The notes below the pieces were generated by a model that was given only the letters and a program-made list of their open reading frames with translations, was not told the origin of the DNA and did no database searches. Both the position numbers and the translations under genes were made by a program. A DNA stretch of 64,000 nt from Marsupella aquatica (Eukaryota > Marchantiophyta): contig OZ316893.1 in assembly GCA_973895155.1 (NCBI GenBank), forward strand, positions 14,632,001-14,696,000, read 5' to 3'. The stretch's first letter is position 1; each line of letters begins with the position of its first letter. Shown piece by piece: positions 47,584-57,847 of the stretch.

Positions 47584-49649
47584 ATGGATTCTAGTGGAGG
47601 GCGTGGAGGGGATGGGGCAGGGGCAAGTGGGAGTGGGAGTGGGAGTGGCAATGGCAATGGAGGGAACAGGAATGAGGAGAGTAATCAATGGACGAATTTG
47701 ATGGCCGAGCATCTCAATGCCACACAGCTGAGCCATTTGGATTTGAGTACACTAGCTGGGATTGCTTCTTTGAGTGCAATTCTAGGGCAAGCTTTGCAAA
47801 CCGGGGTTGCAGCAGGGCAGGCTCAGAGGGAGAAAGAGGCAAAGGCTGCAGCTGAGGAGAAGGCCAGAGAGAAGAAACGAAAGAAGGAGGAGAGGGCTAA
47901 GGCAGGAGTACTCTCTCCTGCAGCCCTCAAAAATAAGAGGAGAAGGGAGGAACGAGATGAGATTCGAGCACAACGTGAGGCGCAGCGGAAAAAGGAGGAA
48001 GAGAGGAAGAAGCTGCCATTGATTGCCTTGGTTGAGGGCATTCCTACTGAGTTGGCCTACACTGGGGCAAAGAGCACTATCAGGCTTGCTGTGAGGACTA
48101 GCTTTGCATGAGGTGTTGAGTGGGGGAAACTAAGCAGAGCAGAGCAGAGGAAAGTAATGACTCAGGTCAAAGATTCATTCAGAAATGGAGCAGAGATTGA
48201 TGACCAGTGGCTTGCAGATAGAATTTCGAATTCAATGTCTCAAGCACGATACCATGATAGGAGGAAGGTGAGGGCCTACCTAGCAAGCTTGCAGGAGTAC
48301 AGGAACGTGAGGATGCCAGTGCAATTCACAAAGGATGTGTGGAACGCGTTCTATAAGGTCGAGGTGCAGCTGAAAGTAGCCAAGGACCTCCAATTCTGGA
48401 AGGAGAAGGAGGCCAAGGCACTTCAGGCCGGGAAGTCAGACAAAGACCTCAAGGCATTGGCTGAGAAGGTCTCTCAGCTGCAGCACATCGTGGATGAAGT
48501 GGGGACACCACCCCAGAAGTTCATCCTTGCAGCAAACCGAGTCAGCAAATGCCCCAAGACCACACACAAGATGGGGCAAGGTGGACTTCCCAGCCTGAAA
48601 GCAACCTTCGTGAGTCCTCTCCCCTCCTCCCCTGCTTCTTTTCCTTTGCCTTCAACTGTTGTTTGCTTGCCTGCAATGCCCCTCGCTGACCTCTGCTTTA
48701 CCCCTTATGGCCTCCCCTTTCGTTTTAGGTCACCCTGACACATTGCGTGCCTTAGTCATTTCTCGGATTTTTTTAAAAGCACAGTTTGCGAAACAATTGC
48801 GAAGCGGGTTGCCTTGCAATTGTTTCGCAAACTCTATTATAACCTTTTTCCCGTAAGGTTTGCGAAGCCATTGCGAAGCAATCCGATTCGCAGTCTATTT
48901 CACAAACTTAAATATATTTGAATTTGCGAAGGTGGGACTTTCGCAAAGCTTGTTTCATTTTGAAAAACGTTTAGTGTCGAGTGACAAATGTTTGTTAGGG
49001 TAATGGGGTTTTTTTCTGGTTAGGGTACCCTTTTTACCCTTTTTAGGATTCCTTTTTTGCTTAAGTACCCTTAGTTACTAACCCGGGCCCCTTATGTTTT
49101 GGTGTTTCATTTTTTTGTGGTAGTATAAGAGGTACCGCCGCAAGATAACAACAAAGGAGATGGAGATAGGGGCAGAGCATGGGGCCAGACATCTCTTTGA
49201 GTTGGTTGATGCAGAGTTGGCTAGTGTGAGTGATTTGTAGTACCCTTTCTAAACCCGCACCCATTCCATTTATAAGGTTTATACATTTTTCCTATTAACC
49301 CTAAACCCGAATTAACCTTGTGACATGGAAGCAGGATAAGGAGGAGCAGGAGGGGAGTGAGGATAGCAGTGAGGAGGATAGCGGCGCTGATGATGGGGAC
49401 ACTACCGGGGCCACCACGAGTGGGTCCAGAGGGGCAGGGAGTGTTGCCACACCTAGCACACCAGGAGACCAGGAGGATGATGATGAGGATGATGACGATG
49501 ATGAGGATGAGCCAGATGGGGAGGAGCAACAGGCACCACCACCACCGCCACCACCACCACCACCCCCCTCCCATCCAGCTTGTCCCGCCCAAAGCAAGAA
49601 GGACAAGGGAAAGAGGCCAGCAAAGAGGAGTAGGCGAGCTCCATTCTAG
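47584..49649 (+). CDS. TNPA: CACTA-2 TNPA-like protein (three exons, one nonsense codon)
   Basis: Predicted exons are 47584-48609, 49124-49225 and 49335-49649, all joined in phase 0. The protein starts with a Gly/Ser/Asn-rich leader. A long charged helix rich in Arg, Lys and Glu follows (about residues 80-150; KKRKKEERAK, RRREERDEIR), then a helical domain (48157 on) and an acidic plus poly-Pro tail with a basic end (KKDKGKRPAKRSRR). Position, divergent orientation and composition fit a DNA-binding TNPA-type regulator; sequence similarity to known TNPA is not obvious to me. An in-frame TGA at 48109-48111 interrupts exon 1, so full-length product is doubtful. Confidence 0.65.
48610..49123 (+). 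promoter_or_regulatory. Intron with TTTGCGAAGC motif cluster
   Basis: The intron of the TNPA-like gene starts GTGAGTCC. At 48780-48960 it carries at least six TTTGCGAA(GC) or GCTTCGCAA/TTTCGCAAA words in both orientations, the same motif as at the CACTA-2 ends. Confidence 0.55.
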
Positions 49650-50294
49650 AGGATGCAGATGTAGTTCACTCCATATGGCATATGGATTAGTCAAAGGACA
49701 GTGTCTTGGTATTTGATACCCCATAGGGTTTTAGAAAACCCTAATTTTTGTACATTCAGGGATTTTTGGCATATATAAAGTTTTGCTTTGGTATCTTCAT
49801 GTGGAGCAATAAGACCCCAACCCAATTATGAACCCAAATATACAAAACCCAGCCCTCAAACTATCCTTGCGAAACACATGCGAACGCCATACTATCGCAA
49901 ACTTGCCATACATTGAGTATTGGAACATTGCGATACTTTTGGTTCCGCAATTGTGCGACACCCTGACTGACGCAGTTATGCGATACCATATGAATGGCAA
50001 CGGAATTGTCAAGACAACAGCTTCGCAAATAAGTTATGGTTTAGAGCGCGTCGCAAACCGATAAAGAGTCTGTCGAGATCGCATAAATGTGATTTATGTG
50101 CGATAAAATAAGTTTCGCAGTGTGCGAAGGTGTTGCAAAGGGGTTGCGAAAGTCCGATTGCGAAGCTGTGGGTTTCAAAGAATGCGAAAGGGTTGTGATG
50201 CGTAGCGTTTCGCAAACGCTGGAATTTCATAATTTGGTCCTTTGTTAGTTGCGATGGGACAGGGTTCGCAAAAGGGGTTGGTAGTGTTGTAGTG
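49650..50294. repeat. CACTA-2 right subterminal region
   Basis: After the TNPA-like stop codon, TTGCGAAA, ATCGCAAAC, TTCGCAAAT and related motifs recur densely from about 49868 to 50270, up to the terminal TGTTGTAGTG. No gene was seen. Confidence 0.8.
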
Positions 50295-50297
50295 ATT

Positions 50298-53200
50298 GTT
50301 TCATGGGATAGACTTTCCATTGAAAGAGAATATTTTCTATAGACACAGACCTAAAGAGAACCCAATGATTTGAAGACCATATTCACAGGACCAATCCCAA
50401 GAGAGCCTTGCCCCATCCCGGCCATTTCTCCTAGTGACTGGCTGGTAAGAGCCATGCAGCTTTCTCCGACTATAGTCGGGTGGGAAGGGACGTACCCTTT
50501 GCTGGCAAGGACTCCTGCTTCAATGTAAGCACAAGAAGGTATGGGATCTGCAAATGTCCAATTGTGCTAGACATGTGCAGTCGGGGCCAGGCCCTCCACT
50601 CCAATCCCTCTCCTCCAACATGGTGTACCCTGTAAATTAATTCATTGACTCACTCAAAAAAGTTCTGACTTAGAGCATACACCTTGGACCACCCAAACTA
50701 TATGACTGGCTCTAACTCTCATTGCCATTGGTGATCAAATCCAAGCCCCCCCTCTCCCAGGCAACCTGCCTCTCCTTCAAGGAGCGCTAGACAACTGGTG
50801 ATAAAATCCAGTAGTCTCCACCAGGGGCATTACTTCCCTGGGGTCTCACTTGAATTCAAGAAACCTGCAAACCCACACTTGCAATAGCAAAAAGACAAAA
50901 CTGAAAGGAAAACATAAAGAACATATCTGTCTACTCTTACCATAGTTTGCCAAATGCCAACATACCTTGTCGTTAAAGCTCATACTCAAGTCCAAAATGC
51001 AAGGAAGAAAAATGAGGTAGCAAAAAACTGGAGATTAATAGGTGACCACTAACCTCTCTGGCCCTGCTCCAAGTACTCTGTTGAATACCCAACCAAGTTT
51101 TACTGCAGAGCAACTGCTGACCACACGAACAACATCAGAGGACAAAAACTAAAAAATCATGTCGAGAGAGCATTAGATGCAGTTTACATTTGAGTACACA
51201 CCTAAACAACAAGAAAAGGCAACCCCTTCTTAAAAAAACCGGAGCAAGAATTGAATTACTTAATCAAATGATTCAATGAGAACTTGCCCCAAGGGAGAAT
51301 CCCACAGCAAGCACCCGTCCTCTAGATCACAGCTCTCCTTCTAGGTTACAAAATGCTGCAGGGCAATGATAAAGATATTGTAAAATATCTACTGTAGCAA
51401 CCCAACTACCATGCAACAATCCAACTACCATGCAACAGCTCTACAATGCCATAAATAAACTGGGGGCAATAAGGGAGGCAATAGGGAGACACTGCCGGTA
51501 CAGTAGTCAAGGGAGTCAAGGGACTGTTTTGGAGCGGCTTGTGAGGGACACCAATCAGTAAGTAGTGCTCGAGACTGATTTCACGCAGACGGGCACAAAT
51601 TCATCCAGGACAGCAAGCCACCTCCTCGCTTGACTTCCCAACTTGAGAGTTGAGAGAGCTAGAGAACGTGGGAAGCTAGAGAACGAGGCTAGGGGAGAAA
51701 GAGTAGATTCACTAAATGAGTCTGCAAAATGTTGTCATCAACTAGGAGGTTCCACCTGTCAAATGAATGGAGGAGGCAGTTGGGTAGTGCGACTCACGCT
51801 TAGCCTTCCCAGCTCTGGCTCATTCCTATACTCCATTTCAACGAACATGCCATTTCAGTCACATCCCGACTCCTGCAGGCCTCATCGACATTTCAATATT
51901 CATTGGCGAAGGTGTTGTTATGTTGCCATCTCTGAAGCTTGCCGTAATTGATTAACCATAGTTTCCCGACCTTAATTTCTTGTGTCCCGTGCACTGGCCG
52001 TCGTAATGTATAATTACCTGCACAAAATTGGTTCCAGTTTCGGGAAATAGGTTAGACACAGTTATTTCTGCTACCCACTAACAAAAGCTTTGTACAATTG
52101 AACGACAGAGTGCAGTTATACAACATATGTATTTGCTGCAAAAAAGCCGATCCACTTATCTAGGAATAATAGATCGTTGTCTACATGAATGGATTCAATC
52201 AGTATCTGGAACCTACGCCAGGGAGCGCTGGTATTGTCGACGAGGTGAGTTCACCATGATGAAAACCAGGTCGGATTCGCTGCAGGGAGTCAGAATTAGG
52301 TCCTCCTCCGCCAATGATTAGTTATCGTGCTTGTCCATGAGATCTACTATGAAGGCCGCCTTCAATCAACGTAAGTGTTCACATCCTATGGACGGTATGT
52401 ACTCTCATCTTTGTTGTCCATTAAGCTTGGTGCCCTACGTCGTTGGCAATTGTGCATTTCATCGGGCACTTTATACTTGTGGCTAGCAATTCGAACTGAA
52501 TTTCAAGATAATATGGGCATGCAAGATCGTGTCGAAAACATGACTGTGTGGAGGTGCACGTCGCTATTACATAGAATAAATTTGTAGAATTGCTGCATTA
52601 AGGTACCCGCTATTTCTCCAGTTCATTGTGCATGTGGCAACTCAAACTACTTCAACACGATTCAATAGCAGAGCCTGTTGGGAATTGCTTCATACTCTTC
52701 GGAACTCTTGACCCCAGGTAGGAATTACAATTCAAAGGTTTCGTTAGATCAATGACGAAATCAAAGTCGAGAAAACTGAGAACGGGCTACAGGATACAAC
52801 AGCGATTCCTGACTAGAACATTGTGGTAACCATTCTTGAAGACCCCATTTGAACAGATTTTTGACTTTCGGAGTCACTTGTCTACCATACGAAGACTTTG
52901 GTGACTAGTTGTTGCAAATCCTCAGAGCTAAAACGTTTTAAAGGTGGTGCCACTGAAAGAAGCTGGCTCATTGTCACAGGCGAGAAAATGCCGTGCAATA
53001 CAAGTGAAACCATTCAAAGGAGTAAGAACAATAAAGAGCAACATTGCAAACGCAGTCAAACTATTTCAAATGATACATTCTAACGAGTTTCATTTGGTCT
53101 CTCTAGTTTAGAGATTGAGCACAGTTCCACCAAAATAACGTCACTTATTAGGCAACTCCAAGAGCATTACCCGAAAGCTGTAACAACTAGTTGTATACAG

Positions 53201-53390
53201 CCATTATCATTCCTCTCTTTCAACGGATAGATAGAACCAACTATTGTCCCCGTAAATATCTTCTGCCCTTGCCTTGCGCAAAAATGCCGCTTCAAGACCG
53301 CGTGAGCTCCTCCTTCCTAATGGTCCCTCGCCCACTTCCCCCCACCTCCCCTTTGCTTCCTCAACCCAAAAATGAACCCACCACTGCAAA
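50298..53390. other. 36.7-kb element: upstream region without recognised gene
   Basis: About 3 kb of single-copy-looking DNA belongs to the outer transposon. Before CACTA-2 inserted, its left edge was the promoter side of the minus-strand transposase-like gene. Short open frames (e.g. 51643-51951 and 52127-52321, plus strand) have no recognisable domain. Confidence 0.45.
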
Positions 53391-53393
53391 AAT

Positions 53394-54850
53394 ATGAGAA
53401 GCGCAAAAATCAAGCTCGCAAATACGGCCCCAAAAACTCGAAAACGAACGAGATCAGCTCAATCAACCCGAGCACCAGCCCGAAATCAAATCACTGCGGA
53501 CCCACACTCTTTTACCACCAACCCAACCCCGGCCACTCCACCCAGCCCAGCCCAGCCAATTTGGTCTCTCCCGCGAATCTCTCCAGTCTCAATGCTTCGC
53601 TTCCATTTGTGCCGGCAGCCCAAGTCTGCCGAGCTGCTGTTATTAGGAAATTTGTAAACAAGAAAATTAAGTCAATTCCTTTTGCTGATCGTTCACTCGT
53701 AATTAAATGCCTACTTCCCCAAGACTAGTCTTCAATAGGAAATAACTGCCCAAGATTTTGTGTGACATAATTTATGTTCTGAAAGTTCCACGTTCCCTAT
53801 AAGAAACTGGGTATTGTGAGTACTTGAACAATCACAATCCATTGCACGTTACCTCAATGTTCGCTGAATGTTGAAGAGAAATAGTAGCTAGTGGAACCGT
53901 GGACCGTCCTGATTACGTGGATTCACGGACACATGCTCGGACACATGTGGGATTCCTTTCGTGCCTGAATGTCCGTCGTTGTATTTGAGCATCAGCAGGT
54001 TCTTGGCAGTAGCGATGAAACTCAGAAAACAATGTGCACTCTGCAAGGGCTACGTACGGTAGTCAAAAGCGAACTGGAACAAGATCATCTACGATCAAAA
54101 CAGGCAGAGAAAGGCGAGGAGTCAACAAAACCTCAGAATTGGCTAAGGCTGGGCACAAAGAAGAGTTTCTTCGAGGGAATGCAGTACAAGAAGAACGGCT
54201 CTCAATAGAGAATGCTGCCAAGAAAGCTCAAGAATTGCAGGAGGAGCTGAGAAAGGTTCACTAGTGGCATTACCTCAGCAATGTGGAAACACTTGTTCAC
54301 AAAAGATATGGGACGAGACGGCCAAGCAAGAAATGAAGCCATGTGCAGAGGTTGTTGGTTTGGTGCAGGGGCCAAACTGTCGAGACATGGATGCTAGCCC
54401 ACACCCAGCCATTATTGTCCTAGAACCAAAGGCTCCCTTGTTTTACTGTCAGCGAATATCGGATTTTCCTCTCAGTGATGGAGACAAATTCTCGTGGTGG
54501 ACGTTGTCCGAGGTGGAACTGTGGACCTCGCTCTTCACCAGAAAGTTGGTTCAGAATGGAGTAACAAAGTTTGAGAAGTAGCTTCCAGCTTCGATGGGCT
54601 CTGCGGTGGAGTCTGCTCGAGATAGAACATAGACCCGGGCATAGACCCCTCCAAACTACAATCCAGGCATGAAAATCAATCACCAAATTTAGAATACTGA
54701 CAATTCTCTAATTGCATTTTGAGAGCAGCCAGTGCAAATCATCAGGCACAAGAGCAGTTGATCAAGAACGATGCTAATCAAGAAAGATCCAAGACACCTC
54801 CAAGAAAAGATGTTCAAAAGAACAATCTACCAAAGAGAAGTCTCTTGTGA
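53394..54850 (+). CDS. Possible second gene of the 36.7-kb element (unrecognised)
   Basis: Several short open blocks on the plus strand could be exons of one gene. A basic Pro/Thr-rich block lies at 53394-53657. A coiled-coil-like block lies at 54034-54264 (ENAAKKAQELQEELRKVH). A further block occupies 54264-54581 (SDGDKFSWWTLSEVELW), and a basic tail about 54728-54847. I do not recognise the family, and the exon joins are not established. It is transcribed divergently from the transposase-like gene, as regulator or second subunit genes often are. It could also be a captured host fragment or chance frames. Confidence 0.3.
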
Positions 54851-54914
54851 ATCCAGTATTGACGATAGAGACTTTCAAAGGAAAATATTGACAGTTACAT
54901 AGAGCAGTAAATAT

Positions 54915-55092
54915 GAGGACCATCCCCTACCTTCCTAAGCAGCGTGGTCTTCCTTCCAAGAATGCTCTTCTTCGTCCCTTCGAAGTGGCGCCAGCATCAG
55001 TACGAGGACCATCCCCTACCTTCCTAAGCAGCATGGTCTTCCTTCCAAGAACGCTCTTCCTCGTCCCTTCGAAGTGGCGCCAGCATCAGTCT
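54915..55092. repeat. 89-bp tandem duplication
   Basis: Two adjacent copies (54915-55003 and 55004-55092) both start GAGGACCATCCCCTACC and contain CGAAGTGGCGCCAGCATCAG. They differ at only a few bases. They lie near the right end of the 36.7-kb element, which also holds 55093-55514 without a gene. Confidence 0.85.
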
Positions 55093-55522
55093 TCCAAGAA
55101 GGTGCCAACATCCCCAACATCATGTTCAAACACTCCCCATCATCAGTTCAAACACTCCCTCGATCTATAGCTCAATACCAATAAAACAAATCTCAGCCGT
55201 CTAATAAATTCTCCAAAAGTGTACTTATTATAGGCACGTATTGAGGCACATATTAAACCATGTCCACTCTACAATATCTAGACATGTGTAGCAATCCGGC
55301 ACTGATGTGTGGCAAGCCCATATTAGGTACCCTTGCAAAATGCGACTTGAGATATTTTTTTAATAACCCCTACATTCATTATAATCAAAAGCATCATTAA
55401 ATAGGGGCTTCTTAGTTTGTAAACAATTATAACAATTAGTCAAAAATGGGATTAAAAAACCCCTTGAGATGTTCGCACGAGGGGTCCCGTATTAGTTAAG
55501 CTAAGGGCCCAGGGTGCAGGGT

Positions 55523-56540
55523 ATTGGTGGCCCACAATGCACAAGGACACCTATAATTTTATTAAATCATGTGATCCGTGCCAGAGAGTAGGGAAACCCA
55601 CTGCATCTTCTAAGTGGCCCCTAACTCCCATTCTTCCCTTGGCACCTTTTGAAAAGTGGGGTATAGACTTCATTGGCCCCATTTCCCCAGCTGCTCGTCG
55701 GAGTCGTAGTAAGTATATCATTCTTGCAACTGATTATGCCACCAAGTGGGTGGAGGCTAAAGCAACCAGGAAGAATGATGCGAACACTGTTGCGGCATTT
55801 CTATTTGAGCATATTATCACTCGCTTTGGCTGTCCCCTAGAACTGGTGAGTGACCGTGGCCTGCACTTCCTAAATTCCACTATTGAGTTGATCACGGATT
55901 TATACCTCATTAAGCACCGCAAGACTACTCCATATAATCCACGGGCGAATGGCTTGACCGAACGAGCTAATGGGATTATGGGAAAGATCTTAAATAAAAT
56001 GGTGGCATCTCACAAGACTGACTGGGATGTAAAATTGCATTATGGGCTTTGGGCTTACCGTACTGCCAAAAAGATTACAACCCTTCGAACCCCATTTTAT
56101 TTAACTTATGGGGTTGATAGTATTATCCCTATTGAGTTTTCCATTCCTACTGAGAGATTACTTATTCCTGAGAGATTCACTCCTGAAGCAAGTCTAGAGA
56201 GTCGGTTTGTTGATATTACTAAATTAGAAGAACATCGAATTTTAGCTTTAAAACATACTGCTGTAGTACAAGAACAACGGAAACACTCTTATGATAAAAA
56301 GCTTAAACATGTTAAGTTAGCTGATAATGATTTAGTGTTAGTTTTTGATTCACGCTACATGCTTTTTCCGGGTAAATTACATACCCATTGGATAGGCCCT
56401 TCTAGAATTGAGAAATAATGGCCCAATGGTTTCGTATCCTTAACCACTTTAGATGGATACCCCTTAGATACTAGAATTAATGGCTTTAGATTAAAGCAAT
56501 ATCACTTGTCTTCCACTCATGAGGACATGTCGTAGTTTGA
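55523..56540 (+). pseudogene. pol: Ty3/Gypsy integrase (continuation after insertion)
   Basis: This continues the Gypsy frame from 18836. It shows the end of the zinc-binding domain (SCDPCQRVG), then the integrase core with KWGIDFIGPI, ATDYATKWVEAKA, VSDRGLHFLN (second Asp) and NGLTERANGIMGK (Glu). These are the D-D-E catalytic residues. The C-terminal part has an in-frame TAA at about 56416-56418, then VSLTTLDGYPLDTRINGFRLKQYH as in other Gypsy integrases. It ends near a polypurine tract (about 56535). The core itself shows no visible lesion. Confidence 0.93.
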
Positions 56541-57847
56541 GTGGAGGGCTAGGTTAGGAATATTTCATACCTGCAAGGAATATTAGTATGGAATGGCTTA
56601 GAATAGTAGATTATGCTCGGGAAATTTTTAAATTTGTGGACGCTTCCTGAAGCGTCCACACTAGAGAGCCAGATCTGTGGGCCGCTTTCTGAAGTGTCCA
56701 TGAGATAATACGACACTTTTGGGAGGCGTCCGCCTGCTGACTCGGGATTTCCGTCCGGATTTGGGCCGCTTTCTGAAGCGTCCAGCATAAGTTAGGAATT
56801 TCTGAACATTCTCGAGTACGGTGATGGATTGTGACATCTAACGGGTCGAAGAAGAGAAACGGCGAGTGGTCCAAGAAGCCAAGTTCAGTAGCGCTCACTA
56901 CTGATGGTTGACATAGAGGAGGCGGAGGCCCTGATTGAAGTAAGAGTGGAGCTGCGACAGAGGAAATTGCAGATTGAGCGATGGCGGAAATAGAGCTAGA
57001 TGTCACTGCGCGTCCGATAGTTGTTGTGATACCATTGAGTATACATGATCGAAGGCGATTCAGAGAAGATTTGACGACTATGGGCTTGAAGAATCTCTTG
57101 AAGTTTCCTTGGAGTATTTGCGAATTTAGCTTGATCGATTGAGGCAAATGGGACGGAGAGGAAGGACCGGAAATACGCGCGAGGCCAAGCAATTGGAATG
57201 AGGAGCTCATTTCATCAATTTATTCGACTCCGAGCGTAGGCCAAGGATTACAGAAAGTAGAAGGCGAACCCTCGGGGGGTTGACTATCAAAAATCTTAGG
57301 AACCACGTGCAATCCAAAATAGGTATTTTTTATAGAAATTAACTAAATTTTTAAAAAGCGTAGGAAGCAAAAGAAGGTATTATAGACCAATATTTATAGA
57401 ATATTCTCTAATATATACCTTTTATAAAGTAAAATAGGTCATTAATATTGAAAATAGAGAATGTTTTTGAAATATTCCCATTATAAAATAGGTGTATTTA
57501 TATTAGGCTAGGATCGCACGTGGTACCCTAAAATATACACTAAGTTAACCCCCCTAGGGCGAACCTAGGGCGTACGTTGAATCTCTGTTCTATCCGGGAA
57601 CATTCAAGAGGCGAAATGGCTGGGTGGTGGCAGATTGCATGAAGCGCGATTGCAGCATTTATTTCGTTTTCTCTCCCCTATTTTTCATCCTGAGAGTCAA
57701 ACGCGCATTACCTTGTCATTTGTGGCCACTGTGATTTTTTCCGTGGAACAGAGGAAGACCATTAATTGGACCCAAATTCTACATAGAGTGATCCATGCGC
57801 AGGTGAAGAATTTCAGAAATTGAGTAAGAGAGAGGAAGCTGAGAAAG
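56541..57847. other. Gypsy 3' region with hairpin motifs
   Basis: Following the polypurine-like TTTGAGTGGAGGGCTAGG, three GCTTTCTGAAGCGTCC-type hairpin motifs occur at about 56638-56785, as in the LTR-like regions. It is probably Gypsy LTR, but no second copy with which to define it is present. A 57210-56800 minus-strand frame has a Ser/Leu-rich start like a transit peptide. An AT-rich tract spans 57330-57520. Confidence 0.45.

Larger units (their letters stand above)
40606..50294. mobile_element. CACTA-2: 9.7-kb CACTA element with SET-domain gene
   Basis: The ends read CACTACAACA (40606) and TGTTGTAGTG (ending 50294), with the 3-bp duplication ATT at 40603-40605 and 50295-50297. A second shared block, CCCTTTTGCGAA, lies about 18 bp inside both ends. 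Subterminal regions are packed with TTTGCGAA/TTCGCAAA variants. On the minus strand lie the zinc-motif exon, the SET frame and TNPD; on the plus strand, divergently, a TNPA-like gene. Its terminal sequences and subterminal motif differ from CACTA-1, so the two represent separate families. Confidence 0.93.
18837..55514. mobile_element. 36.7-kb DNA transposon with CCCTGGGCCC ends and 8-bp TSD
   Basis: Terminal inverted repeats CCCTGGGCCCT (18837) and AGGGCCCAGGG (ending 55514) are flanked by the 8-bp duplication TGCAGGGT at 18829-18836 and 55515-55522. Without the element and one duplication copy, the Gypsy integrase frame is continuous (Asp-Ala-Gly then Tyr-Trp-Trp). Subtracting two nested CACTA elements and their duplications leaves about 10.6 kb of its own sequence. 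It encodes a large minus-strand protein (40550 to 19726) with a candidate D-D-E core and possibly a second, plus-strand gene at about 53.4-54.9 kb. The 8-bp duplication fits hAT, P or similar superfamilies; the ends are not typical hAT ends. Confidence 0.9.

Noticed and set aside
49320-49606. Poly-Gly and poly-Val minus-strand frames opposite the TNPA-like last exon
   Set aside because: They are the complement of the poly-Pro and Asp/Glu coding repeats of the real plus-strand exon.
18837-55514. Reading the large insertion as a plain hAT element because of the 8-bp duplication
   Set aside because: The ends lack the typical C/TAGGG start, and the encoded protein shows no hAT dimerisation motif that I can recognise; kept as unassigned or P-like.
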